64,000 nucleotides of DNA from Haematococcus lacustris (lineage: Eukaryota > Chlorophyta > Chlorophyceae > Chlamydomonadales > Haematococcaceae): assembly GCA_030144725.1 (NCBI GenBank), contig JASKMD010000013.1, positions 1,512,322 to 1,576,321 on the forward strand, written 5' to 3'. Shown piece after piece: positions 1 through 11,937 of this stretch. The translations under genes and the position numbers were made by a program. How positions within the stretch are numbered: the first letter of the stretch is position 1; every line of letters starts with the position of its first letter. The notes beneath the pieces were generated by a model. It saw only the letters and a list, made by a program, of their open reading frames with translations, ran no database searches and was not told the origin of the DNA.

Positions 1-986
1 GTCAGCTTGGCCAGGTGCTGGCGCTTCAGCTGGAAGGACATGGCGTGCAGGCCCCCCAACAGCTGCGCCACCTGGGTGACCACCAGCAGGGCATCATCAC
101 ACTCAGCAGGGCATTATCACACTCATCCCTCAGCAGTAACAGAAGGAGTGTGGCTGTGTCAGCAGCGTCCAGTGGCCATGCGACCGCATTCTCTTTCCTT
201 TCCACCACCCTTCCCACAGCTGTCCTCTTCGCCCGGTTTGTGATTCCTGCCCTGCCACCAACCCTCCCCCTCCCCCCTGCCCACCTGCAGTGGCTGCATA
301 TCCTCCGCCCCGTCTCCCTCTCCCTCCCCCTCCTCTCCTTCCTCTCCCCCTCCCCCTCCAGCAGCTGTCCCCTTCACCGCCCTCCCCCTCAGTCATCACC
401 GCACCTCCTGCCTCCCTGCCCACCTGCAGTGGCTCCATGGCCTGCACCACTGCCAGCCCCGCCTCCACCAGGACCTTGGAGGCCCCCTGGTCCTGCTTGA
501 GGCCCAGCTGAGGCAGCGCTGCCACCAGACCTGCCAGGTGCCCAGGCGGCAGGGCGGCAGCATGCTCTGCTGCCAGGGCGCCCAGCATGAGGCGAAAGGG
601 GCGGGGTGGGGGGTAGCGCAGCCGGGCCAGAGCCCAGCATAGTGGGGTCAGGTGGGCGGGCAGCAGCAGGGGGGTGTGGGTGTGCAGGGCCAGGGTCGCC
701 AGGTCGAGCCAGGAGGGGGGCACAAGGGGGGGAGGGGGGGCGCTGGGTGGGTCTGGAGGGGGGTCAGGGGGGAGGTCTGAACCCAGGGTGGAGGCAGGGG
801 AGGGGGAGGGGGTGGGTGGATGCGGGGGAGGGCGGGGCAGCAGGGTGCCTCCTCGGCCTATTGCCTGTCTTGCTCGAAACGAAGGATGATCAGAAGTCTC
901 AAGGGGGGATGAGGTCAGTGGGATGCCCGCCTCTTCATCCCCACCCCCTCCATGCCTCCCGCTTTGCTCCTCCTCTTCACTCTGCC

Positions 987-1021
<35 letters not shown>

Positions 1022-2558
1022 GTTGGTTTGTGCTGCACTCGCTGCTGTCTCCCCTGCTGCTGCTGCATTGGAGGCGTTAGCTGCACTGCCTTTGCCTGGC
1101 GCAGCAGCCCCCCTGGGGCATACCGGCCCCCTGCCACGCCTGCTGTGCAGCCAGGGGGAGGGGCGCTGTCTGGCTGTGACCTCACCACCCTGGAAGCAGG
1201 CTCAGAGGGAGGGTTGAGGGCTGGGGTACAGGGTATGGGGGGTCCCTCCACATGGCCCCCTGACTCTTCCTCCTGCTGCCCCCCCTGCTGCCCCCCCTGC
1301 TGCTGCCCCTGCTGCCCCCCCTGCTGCTGCCCCTGCTGCCCCCCCTGCTGCTGCCCCTGCTGCCCCCCCTGCTGCTGCCCCTGCTGCCCCCCCTGCTGCC
1401 CCCCCTGCTGCTGCCCCTGCTGCCCCCCCTGCTGCCCCCCCTGCTGCTGCCCCTGCTGCTGGTGGGAGTGCTGCCCCTGCTGCTGCACGGCTGCAGCTTG
1501 CCTGCCTAGCTTAGACGCAGCCAGGTGAGGTTGCTGCCGGGGTCTTGCGTGTCGGTGCTGCTGTTCCTCCCGGCCTTCCTGCAGCCGCCTTAGTGCCCAC
1601 AGCAGCCTAACCAGGGCGTCCACCTCGGCAGCATTGAGGGGGAGGGGGGTGGTTGCGCTGGCAGAGGGGCTGACTAGGCTGTGCAGCTGCCGGGGGGGCC
1701 CGAGGCTGGGGCTGGGGCTGGGGTCATGAAAAGAGCCAGGGCCAGGGCCAGGGCCGGGCAGTGAGATGTGGGCAGGGCCAGAGCTTGTGCTGGTGTGAGG
1801 GGGAAGAGTGAGGGCTGTTGAGGTAGCTCCTGGGAGAGTAAAAGAGTGAGAGCCGCTGGGAGAGTGAGGGCCGCTGGGGAAGCTAAGGCTGGGACGTTGG
1901 TGGGGGTTGGGTCCTGGACTGGGGTGAGGGCTGCGGGGCGGAGTGGGTCTAAGGCTCAGGTGTCTAAGGTGTGGGGGGTGGGGGAGAGAGTGGGGGCTGG
2001 GGGCTGGGCCCTGCTGGGTGGGGGCAAGGTAGGCAGCTGCCTGGTAGTGATATCGTTGCTGTTGCTGCTGTTGCTGCTGCTGCTGCTGCTGGGCAAGGTA
2101 GGCTGCCTGGCGGCTAGCAGGCTGCATGGTGGGGGGCATGTGGGCCAGGCCAGGCAGCGGGTGCCGGTGGGAGGCTGGCAGCAGTGTAGTCAAGGGTGGA
2201 GCAGGAGCAGCATGAAGGGAGACGCGAGAGTGGTCAGGGATGGAGGTGGGAGAGCAGCCGATCAATTGGCCATTCTCTTGGTCAGACTCTCTGATTGCTT
2301 CAACCTGCAGCCCCTGCTGCTGCTGCCCCTGCTGCTGCTGCCCCTGCTGCTGCTGCCCTTGCTGCTGCTGCTGCCCCTGCTGCTGCTGCCCTTGCTGCTG
2401 CTGCTGCCCCTGCTGCTGCTGCCCTTGCTGCTGCTGCTGCCCCTGCTGCTGCTGCTGCCCCTGCTGCTGCTGCCCTTGCTGCTGCTGCTGCCCCTGCTGC
2501 TGCTGCCCTTGCTGCTGCTGCTGCCCCTGCTGCTGCTGCCCTTGCTGCTGCTGCTGCC

Positions 2559-2596
<38 letters not shown>

Positions 2597-5500
2597 AGGT
2601 CTCTTTGCTGGCGGTAAGGCTGCTGCTGTTGCTGCCTCTGTCGTTGCTGCTGCTGCTGCTGCCCCTGCTGCTGCTGCCGCCTGCTCTGCTCCTGTTGCCG
2701 CTGCTCCTGCCTGCTCCTCCATGCCCTGGCCTCATCCGCCTTGATGTCCGTAGCCTGCAGCAGCCTGGCCGCACTGCCCGCCAGGGCGTCACTGACCAGG
2801 CGAGGGTTGTGTGCAGCCCCAAGCTTGGCTACAGCCCACACACTGCCAGCGACAGCACTCAATACATTCTGCCCGCTGCCTGCCAGGCTTGACTGACGCC
2901 TGGCTGGCAGGCTTGACTGACGCCTGGCTGGCAGGCTTGACTGACGCCTGGCTGGCAGGCTTGACTCGATGCTTATCAGGGACCTTGTTTCACTGCTGCT
3001 GACCAGCTGGGCTGACTGAGCAGGGGTAAGGGCGGCTGGTGGGTCTCTGGCATCATGGGAGGGTGGGCCAAGGGCAGCAGCGGGGTAAGGCACCGGGGGC
3101 AGCGGCAGAGGGGCAGCTGTGGTACTGTGCTGGGCTGGGGCTGGGGCTGGGGTGAAGACAGGGGGGGTGGCCCTGGTAGTCGAGGGGGGTGGAGGTGGGG
3201 GGGGCGGGTGGGCTGGGCCCAGGGCAGGGGGCAGGGGGCTGGGGCTGGCTGGGTGCTGTAGGGGCACTTGATTGGGACCAGGGCCAGGGGCTGGGGCCGG
3301 CTGGGCGTGCCAGTGTGGGGCTGGGCCATGCTGTGGCTGTGGTGCTGGCGCTGCTCTGTGTGCATGGCTTGGTACAACAGGGGTCGCAGGGGCCAAGGCC
3401 GGGGCTGGGGCTGGGGCAGGAGCAGGAGCAGGGGCTGGAACAGGGGTCGCAGGGGCAAAGGTCGGAGCTGGGGCTGGGGCTGGGGCTGGGGCTGAGGCCA
3501 AGGCTGAGGCTGATGGCCCCAGTAGTGTCAGGGTTTGATAGGGACTGTCCTGCAGCCGCCCTGTGGTAAGTGTGGGTGTGGTGAAGGAGGAGGAGGAGGA
3601 GGAGGAGGAGGAGGAGGGGGAGGAGGAGGGGGCGTGAGTCAGAGGCCCAGCCATGGCCCGATCCAGCAGTAGGCTTAGGGTGTGGGGGTGAGGCTGGTAG
3701 CCCAGGGCGGCACTGGCCTCCAGCAGCTGGGCCGCTGCCTGGTTGGTGAGGTCAGGGGCGGGCAGGCAGGCGGCCAGGTGGCTGGCTAACCAGGTGGGGT
3801 CGGGGGGCAGGCGCATGTGGGCCAGGGCGCGCAGCAGCAGGGCAGTGTCCTGGGCGGAGGGGGGGGGGCGGGGGCAGGCTGCTGCTGCTGCTGCTGCTGC
3901 CTGTGTGCCTATTGTGAGTGCTGGTGTCAGTGCCTGGTCCTGCATTTGGGGGGCTGGTGACCCTGGTGCTGCTGCCAGAGCTGTCAATGGTGGCGCAGCT
4001 CAGGTCAGTCTCCTTGCTGGCCCCCTGCCCGCTGCCCTCCTCAGCCAGTTGAGGCAGAGGCAGCTGCGGCTGCGGCAGCTGGTGCAGCAGCCAGACGCTG
4101 GCCTCGGCCCGCCAGCCCAGCTGCTGCAGGCCCCACACCAGCGTGGCTGCGTCCTGAACAGACCATGTCCTGATTAGGCCCCTTGCCGCGCCTCCCTCTC
4201 CCAGCTCACGACCCAGCGCAGTGCGCCACATACCCAGCACAGTTGCCAACCACCTCAGCTGCCGAGCTGCCCGTCCACCTCCCCCTGGCTCCTCCCCCCC
4301 TGCTGCTGCCTGCCCCATCCGCCCCACCTCCCCCTCTGCTTCCTCAGCGCCCTGCTGACCACTCAACCGCTCCACGCCCCAGGCCCTGTCCAGGCCACTG
4401 CTGGCCCACCCATGCCGCCCTGACCCCTGCCCTGCTGCGGCCTGGGCCTGGGCGGTCAGTTCTGAGCCCTGCCCTGCTGCGGCCTGGGCCCTGACACCAA
4501 GCCTTCTTACGACACCAACCTCATCACCCACTGCTGGCCCAACCAGTGCACCTGGGTCGCCAAGCAGGTGGCGTGCTTCCTGGGCCTGGGCGGGCAGTGG
4601 CCGTGTGGTGTTAGGGCCCAGGGCCCTAGGGGCTGCCTGGTGGGGGTCTGCCTGGAAGGCTGCCACCCTTTGTGGGGCTGGCTGGCAGGGTGGCTGCCCT
4701 GCTTGCTGCAGGCCTGAAGTCGCAGCTGGCGCACAAGAGGGCCTCACGGCTTCCTGTGATGCCTGTGATTGAGCAGCTGGCTGCAGATCTGGCACCGGGT
4801 GCTCTGACTGTGGGCCAGCCAAGGTCCCTCCCCTCCCCCCCAGCAGCCCTGGCAGCGTCCACACCACCATGGCCACCTCCCCTGCCGCCATGCCGCCCAG
4901 CAGTGGCTTGCTGGCCCTGAGGAAGGCGATGAGCCAGCCCGGTGCAGGCTGCCACCCCAGCTGGACCAGGGCCCAGGCCAGCATGGCAGCGCTGCGAGGA
5001 CACAGGTTTTGCAGCTGGGGGCGGCTGAGGGCCTCCAGGCAGGTCAGCCAGGCTGCACCAGGGTGCTGCCCGGTGCCTGCACAGGCGTAGGCTGCTTGGG
5101 CCAAGTCCAGTACTGTGATAGGGAAGGGGGCGGCAGGGGCATGGCAGGGTTTGGAGCCTGGGCGGGGGGTGCAGGCTTGCATGCATGCAAGCATGGAGTC
5201 GGTTAGCCGTGACCATGCGGCCTGGGTGGTGGGTAGCAGAGGGGAGGGGAGAGGCGGGGGGGAGGCAGGGGGAAGTACTAGCCAGGGCTCCACTGGGGCC
5301 TGTTGAACAGACCAGGCAGTGCTGCTCATTGCTGCAGCGTGGCCTGGAAGCTGCAAGGAAGCTGCACTGCGTGCTGGGCCTGGCCCAGGGGTGGTGGTGG
5401 GGATGCCTTGCTGAGGAGGGGGCCTGTGTGCGGCTAGGGGTGGGGCCCAAGCGATGGTGGGCCCTGCCCCAGGCTCAGGCAATGCTGTGGGGAGGAGAAA

Positions 5501-6100
5501 AGGGGCCTTGGGCTGCATGGGCATGTGCATGGGCTTCAGCAGCTGCAGCTTGGCACATGCCCACATCATGTTGGCCAGCTGCCGGGGACGGAGGGCTTGC
5601 AGGGAGGCGGGCTGTGTGACCTGCCACAACAGCTGTTCTGCCAAGGCTCGGGCCTCTGCCTGCTGGCCTGCTGAGGGACTGTCGGCTGAGGTACTGCCTG
5701 CTGCACTGGCTGAGCGCCGGCCATGCAGCTGAGCCAAGTGGGTCAGTGCCGCCGCAAGGTGTTGAGGTGTCAGGTGGCATCCTGCTGAGATGTGGGCAGT
5801 GGGGTGTGTGTGCAGCTGACCGAGCACGGCTTGCAGCTGCTGGTGTGTGTTGGTTAGCTTAATGCAAGCCATCATCTCAGCGGGCGATTGTGGCACTTGC
5901 GCAGGCAGCTGTACTGCAGCATTGCTGACTGGTGCATCTGCATTGGTCGTGTAAGCTGTGGGTGCTGATGCAATGGTGTGGTTGCCTGGCTGCTGTGCCG
6001 CCATGCACCAGCAGCTCCAGCCCCATCTGCTGGCGGGCTTAGGTGGCACAGCTGACACAGCTCCATTGTGCACATTTATCCTGGATGGAAATGCTTTCAT
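1..6100 (-). CDS. OPR-like (octotricopeptide repeat) organelle RNA-binding protein, 3' end off the window
   Basis: Two long minus-strand reading frames (6100-3752 and 3987-130) read as one protein. The first holds an N-terminal region, then helical-repeat segments with the OPR-style signatures LANMMWACAKL, AAMLAWALVQLG and AATLVWGLQQLGW. The second continues with DTALLLRALAHMRL, VDALVRLLWALRRL and LTPLCWALARLRYPPP. Between them are enormous Gln-, Pro- and Ala-rich linkers. In the family, such helical repeats bind organelle transcripts and serve in RNA maturation or translation (Tbc2-like proteins), so a plastid or mitochondrial role is inferred. The frame changes by one base at a run of ten G (about 3859-3868, coding strand C10), at which point both frames make sense; an intron or an assembly indel are both possible. 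A likely further exon (about 100 to 1) encodes VVTQVAQLLGGLHAMSFQLK. Start chosen at the first ATG of the open frame (6100); the transit peptide is not certain. Confidence 0.68.
1264..1463 (-). repeat. GQQQGGQQG-type coding minisatellite
   Basis: Alternating CTGCTGCCC and CTGCCCCCC units on the plus strand encode a Gln/Gly-rich linker of the OPR-like protein on the minus strand. It keeps the reading frame through the array. Confidence 0.8.
2304..2598 (-). repeat. QQQQG / QQQG coding repeat array
   Basis: About 290 bases of CTGCTGCTG(CTG)CCC/CCTT units, read on the minus strand as Gln(3-4)-Gly repeats ending in a pure polyQ tract. It is a disordered linker of the OPR-like protein. Confidence 0.85.
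2879..2968 (-). repeat. 24-bp tandem repeat, coding
   Basis: The unit containing TTGACTGACGCCTGGCTGGC occurs about four times in tandem and encodes the repeated peptide SSLPARRQ on the minus strand within the OPR-like protein. Confidence 0.8.
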
Positions 6101-6628
6101 CCACTACGAGGAGGCTGTGCACGAGGCTCATTCATCCACCCCGCCGACGACGGTCAACAAACCCAACATTTAGCATCGGTAGTAAGCGACGCCTGTGGCC
6201 GCACGGCTGGATGTAAGCAGTCTTAAAGCCGCGGCTCAAAGTTCGTTGAAGCTGTTACTTGGCAGAGGGTTGCGGCACAGTCGGTTAGCTCGGCAGTGTA
6301 CCTTTTGTTGCCGTGCCAGCTAGCCATTGTCTGGCAGCGCGATGCTGGAGTCGCTCGTACGCTTGAAAGCGGAGTCAATCCCGGGTCTCGTGACATACGC
6401 GCCAGGTTTGCCCTGTGACGACTTCTATGATTGCAAAGAGGTGGTCTCAAGCAGCTTCTAAGCTCCTGCAGGACTTGCGGACCCATCGGGCTATTTGAGC
6501 AGCAAAGGATGGGGGCTCCTCGCAGGTCTGAAGATGATTGATTGCATGCCTACCTCAATCGCTGCGTGTCTCAGCTGTCGTTGGCTTCGTCACATGCAGG
6601 GCTTGTGAGCAGTGCGATCTGTCTCATT
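6101..6628. promoter_or_regulatory. divergent intergenic region between the OPR-like and TLC-domain genes
   Basis: The two genes are transcribed away from each other, so both promoters must lie here. An upstream 5' exon of the TLC gene may lie at about 6510-6540 or begin after the acceptor-like CAG at 6599. No TATA box or other element was recognised with confidence. Confidence 0.4.
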
Positions 6629-9600
6629 ATGTACAAAGCTAGCCGATACGTGACGCCGCTTTTCTTTCGGCAATCGTACGGAGCGCTCAGCAGAGAGGAC
6701 AAACGTAACTGGGACTCAAGGTAGCTTCTGATGAGGTTCATGTGTGTTCCACATGAGCTGCACATATGTGCATGCCCTCCACGCTTTGCTGCAGGTACTC
6801 CTCAAACATTCATTCAGCGCTCTGTGTATACTTTGCATATGAGCTTTTGTACAAGAGCAACTTCTTCTGGCAGGTGCGCACGTCGCATGATTGAGAATGG
6901 AACAGATGTGGTACAGCAGCAGCGGCTGTAACAGGCTAACAAACCGCGCGCATTCCCTGGCACTGGCTGCAGGACGGGCCTGTCCCCATGATTCTGCGCA
7001 CATCCCCCTCTACATACCTGGCGCTAGGGGTGTCATTTGGGTACTTTGTCATTGACTTCTGGACCTGTGTCAAGTACAACGTGAGTGTGGGCTCCTCAGC
7101 ATCAGCCCAGCAAAACGCCAAGCATTTATGGTACAGCTGTGCCAGGCTTGCAACCATGCATGGTCAGGCTTCCAATCAGGAAAGGGCTGGCTTGCAACCA
7201 GGCGCGCTTAGTGAGGATGCTCCAGCAGGCATTGCAGATGCAGATGCACATTTCTTGTGCAAGTGGTGTAGCATGGACAGGCCAGCTTATGGATACTCCA
7301 GGAGTTGAGGAGCAACGAATTGCAGGGTGTGACAGCCCTGAACAGGGCCACATGGAGTGGAGCGCTTGGAGGACAGGGCCACATGGAGTGCACAGCTAGG
7401 GGCGCAGGCAATGCAGCCGCCTCATGCAAGGCTGTGTGTAAACCAGCATCAGCACGATGAGTGGCGCCTGGCATTGCTGCAGCAATGAGAGTCAAAGGGT
7501 TAGCCATGGGCTGTGCGCAGCGGGTGGCATGGCAGTGCAGTCGGGTGGCACGGAAGTGCAGCTGCCTCACGCAATGCTCTGTCTAGCGTTCAGCTGGACG
7601 GCATGACAATACAAACGCTTCACCCCATACACTCCTGTCCTGTGTGCAGCTGGGTGGCACAGCAGTAGTGCTCCACCACACCAATGCATGCCTCTGTCTT
7701 GCCCTGTGTGCAGCTGGGTGGCACAGAGATGGTGCTCCACCACCTGGGGTCGCTGCTGTCCGTCACCACCGCCCTGGTCACTGGGGACGGCCACATGCAC
7801 ACGCTGTGGATGCTGGTCACGGAGTTCACCACGCCGCTCATCAACAACCGCTGGTGGCTGGATAAGATGGTGCGGGACCAGGGGTGCGTGTGGGGCAGGG
7901 ATTGACTAGCAGGCAAGGCGGCGGCCATCCTGCCGCATCCTGCTGCACTGCAAGGCTGGGCTGGGTCAGCTAGACATGGACCAGGCATGCAGCTGGGCTG
8001 GGCTGGGCTGGGCTGGGCTGGGCTGGGCTGGGCTGGGCTGGGCTGGGCCTGCTAGCTAAACGTCCGGCAGCATGCAGCATCTGGGTGTGGACCAGGCATG
8101 CTGAGTGCAGGGCCGGAGCTGGGCCACACCACCGCTCAGTGCCAGCAACAGCCACCAACACTCATTGCCTTCATTGCCCGACAGGGTGTGCAGGATGTGT
8201 TAGACTCTCACAGCACCTCCTCAGCTGCCTCCTGCTCTGCCAGCAATGGCGGCATGGTCAGCTTTGCAACCCAACGTGCCGGCTCCTCCTGGCCCTGTTG
8301 GCCCTCGTCATCCTACTCAAGCAGCCGCCCACCCCCTACTCCCTGCTTTGCCTTATGGCCTGATGGCATTTCGGCCTGATCTGGCCCTGGTGGCCCTCGT
8401 CATCCTCGGCTCCAGCAGCCACTCAACCCCTAGTTGCTGCTTTGCCTGGACCCCTGCTTGTGCATCTGCGATGGCTCTTGCAGGGCCTGAGAGCGCACAA
8501 ACTCTACGTGGTCAACGGGCTATCGATTCTCGTCAGGTGCAGCAACAGTTGGTTGTGTTCAGGGGGTGGCTATCAACGAAGAGCCAGAGCCCTTATTGCT
8601 GCTCAAAACAGGCTCTGAGGTGGCTCTGATGGAGGGGTCAGCAACATGGCCAGCAGTGATGAAGTGTGGCCTTGTGCCAACAAAAGGGTGTCTGCCAGCT
8701 GGAAGGGATGCCGCACACCGCCACGACTTCCTTGGACTGCATAGCTTTTGTCAAGCCTGCTTGCACATGCATTCATGCGTGGGTGCTCTTGCAGCTGGAT
8801 CTTTGCGCGCCTGCTGGTCTTCCCGCCTTTCTTTTGGATCGTGTGGCAGACACGGGACCAGGTCACGGAGATTGTGCCACTCTCCAGGTTCCTCTGTGAG
8901 TGAAACAACATGAAACTGCTGTGCCCGTGTGGCAATGGCTTTGCTCGCTTCTATGGCATGACCCAGACAGAACCAGGTCAGGACCAGATTGAGGCAGCAG
9001 GCTGCAGAGGCACCTGGCCTCCACCACAGTTCTCTGCCTTCCCTGCCTGTCCAGTCTGCAGGCCTGCAGGTTTACCCTGTGCCTGCTCAAATGGCTTGGC
9101 ATCCACAAACCCACTGCCAGCCACTATCACTCGCTGCTAGTTCATTGTTGCCCGTTAGTAGCCGAATCTGCTGCAGCTTACATGCCTCATTGCTGGTAAC
9201 AAGCAATATATATGCCCCTTGTGCTTAGCTTTGGGTGTATCTCATGCTCTTCTCTTACCTCTACTCTTATCTTATGTCCTGCTCTTGTCAAGCTTTTGCA
9301 CAGAAAGCACACCACCGGCATTGCATGGCACTGCTGCAGTTGTTGCTTCAGTTGTCTTTGTCGGTAATGGTGGTGGTGGTGGTGGTGGTGGTGGTAGTCG
9401 GTGGTGGTGGTGATGATTCACACTGCCACAGGTGATGATGATGTACACTGCTAAGCTTCCAGCAGCCACTGGGCAGGGCATCCATCCATCCTTTGTGACT
9501 CGACTGTGGGTGGGTGCTGCTGCTGCAGTGCTGGTGGTGCCCATCATCCTCACCTTCCTCAACCTGTTCTGGTTCTACAAGATCGTCAAGGGCGCGATGA

Positions 9601-9647
9601 AGATCTTGACCGTGCCTGCCGTCAAGAAGACCAGCAAGGCTGAATGA
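6629..9647 (+). CDS. TLC (TRAM-LAG1-CLN8) domain membrane protein, TMEM56/TLCD4-like
   Basis: Seven exons join in frame: about 6600-6720, 6795-6873, 6973-7080, 7714-7869, 8484-8536, 8795-8895 and about 9463-9647 (stop TGA). The protein carries the TLC hallmarks: NWDSRYSSNIHSALC at the start of the domain, then FGYFVIDFWTCVKY, the paired His in EMVLHHLGSLLS, an NNRWWLDKM loop, KLYVVNGLSI, a hydrophobic WIFARLLVFPPFFWIVWQ segment, and a last helix LTFLNLFWFYKIVKG followed by a basic tail ending KKTSKAE. Family members are polytopic membrane proteins with roles in lipid metabolism or trafficking; the substrate is unknown. The first ATG is taken at 6629, but an upstream exon is possible. The last acceptor (9462/9463) was chosen because it alone restores phase; that border is the least certain. 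Confidence 0.78.
7992..8047 (+). repeat. GGGCT pentanucleotide microsatellite
   Basis: About 11 uninterrupted copies of GGGCT lie in the fourth intron of the TLC-domain gene. Confidence 0.9.
9366..9413 (+). repeat. GGT trinucleotide microsatellite
   Basis: A short (GGT)n tract with one interruption lies in the last intron of the TLC-domain gene. Confidence 0.85.
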
Positions 9648-11937
9648 GGGCTGTCATCGACACGCATGCCCCAGCCTGGCATTCGGCCCCATGGCGCTGC
9701 ATTGTCTGAAGGTTGACAAATGCATGGCGGATGCTGTTTGTCTACACCGCTGCCATCGATGCTGACGATGACAAGCCATTTGATGTGGCGGTGGCGATGA
9801 GGAGTGGAGGATGGCAGAGCCAGTAGCTGGGCCAGAGGGGTGCGGAGAGGGCTAATGGCAGACAGACACGCTGTGGCCCTAAGCCATGGCAGGCCCTCTG
9901 TGCAGTCTCATTCGTTATGACCCTCAAATAGCTTGTCTCACCAGTGATGAAGGGGTGGGTGGAGGGGGTACGTTTTAAATAGGTACGCTTTAAATAGCAG
10001 GGGTGAACTCAATGCACCTGGCTCGGTAGGTAGGTGCGATGCATCTGTCTCTGCTACTGTACTAAGCGCTGCTGTCAGCGGAAACGGTCACGCCCAGCTG
10101 GTTGATTTGTCCTTCCTGTGCATCCTGAGGAGTCAGGAGTCCCCAACATGGGGTTGGTAATCTTCATGCAAGTACTCGCTACAAAGTGCACCGACTTCGG
10201 TAGCGTTTGTTGCATTGGCACCTGCGAATTACTCCGCACCTACTGGCAAGCGGCGCATTAATCCTTGCATCAGAGTCCATGCCGGCGCAAGCGATCGCGG
10301 ACACACCTCAGCTGCTCATTACCGATTGTTCTAGTGGTGAGTAGTGGCACCAATGAGGGAACTCCGCCTGGCATCCAGCCGGAAGTACAATCACATTTCA
10401 GCCCGCCTTGCTCGCTCCGCGAGCCTCTTGTTGGTGCAGGCGGTGTTGGAGGGCTATCGCTGGGCATGTTATGTATCGACATTGCTGCAAACGCGGGAAA
10501 TGTGCGTATCTCTCTCGCCAGTCCCACAAGAAAAGGGACCCTCATCCACAAAACGGCATGTTGTGAGCTGACTACTGTGACTTTCCAGACTTTCGATACA
10601 TAACTCTGTTCCTTACTCAACGTCACAGCTGCTGGAGAAGAAAGCACGTCATTTCATTGAGTAGGCTTGTGGGAACATACTTTGGCGTGACCTAACTTTG
10701 CCTTGCAGTGCTGACTAGCCCAACCGGACCACCCCCTGGCAGCCCCACCACCACCCCCTCCCAGCCTCCTGGCCTCCCAGCCTCCCAGCCTCCCAGCCTC
10801 CCAGCCTCCCAGCCTCCCAGCCTCCCAGCCTCCCAGCCTCCCAGCCTCCCAGCCTCCCAGCACACCCTCCCAGCCCCCCTCCTGCTGCACCCCCCTGGCA
10901 GCAGCAGGCAGCAGGTGTTGGTGCCGCACCTGACCTGCCCCCCACTCCTGCTGCACCCCCCTGGCAGCAGCAGGCAGCTGGTGCTGGTGCCGCCCCTGAC
11001 CTGCTACCCCCCTCCTGCTGCACCCCCCTGGCAGGAGCTGGCGGCTGGTGCTGGTGCTGCCCCTGGGCTGCCCCCCCCTCCTGCTGCACCCCCCTGGCAG
11101 CAGCAGGCAGCTGGTGCTGGTGCTGCCCCTGGGCTGCCCACCCCTCCAGCTGAGCAGCAGGGGGTCAGGGCGGAGCTGGACACCAGCTCGACACGCAAGC
11201 GGAGGGCGGGCGGGAGGGACCGGACCCAACATGTCGAGCAAGGTAACGTAGCAATGGCCTACACACCTTGTGTGGCCTTACAGAGTGGCCAGGTAGTAGG
11301 TACTACTCACGAAGCGGTCAAGCAATGCACCAGCGTTGTATACTTCCGAGCATGGGTGGAGGGGCGTCGTTACATCGGTTTGGCGTGCTATGTGAATTGT
11401 TTTGACTGCGGCGACTGTCCCTGACTGTTTGCAGAGGCTACTGGGCCACGTCGGTCGCGGCGGTCGGTCGCGGCGAGGCCCGCATGAGCAAAACTGGCAT
11501 GAATTTGAATGTCAAGATTCGAGCCGCCATAGCACTCAGCACAGTGCACAGTATTTAATGTTACAAGCTGCACCGCATAGCTGACAGAGTCCTCTATCCA
11601 GGGATGTGCGAAACCTAAATAGAAACCACGTGGCTGAGACGCGGCGTCGTTTTGATTACCAGGGGTCGGTTTCCTATCATTTCCAGCCATTTTTTGAATG
11701 TTGGGGACACCTGATGAGGAGCCACGCCTCCCCATTTTGTGCGAAACTTCAAGCTACAGGATGAAGCTACCATGTCTTGGCTATGCTTCCAGCTGGAGAT
11801 GCTCCATTGCCCCCGCTGGGCCAGCCGCATTGGACACATGCTACGTTTCTTCACTCAACCAACAACTGATTACGTACAGTGGCACGTAGAGGGGCCATTG
11901 GGCCTTGTACATTGGAGGTACCTTACGGGCATACGGC
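9648..11937. other. intergenic region with proline-rich low-complexity stretch
   Basis: About 2.3 kb separate the TLC gene from the SDR-MDR gene. At 10755-10861 there is an array of the 8-mer CAGCCTCC. At 10870-11160 there are four diverged copies of a roughly 65-75 bp unit with a CTGGCAGCAGCAGGCAG core. An open plus-strand frame (10708-11424) runs through both and encodes Pro/Ser/Ala-rich sequence ending with CFDCGDCP; it could be an exon of an unrecognised protein, but codon periodicity is dominated by the repeats and I do not call a gene. The last few hundred bases should hold the promoter of the SDR-MDR gene. Confidence 0.4.

Noticed and set aside
6270..6420. tRNA-like text (GTCGGTTAGCTCGGCAGTGT)
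   Set aside because: Looks like a D arm, but no anticodon or T arm with correct spacing follows.
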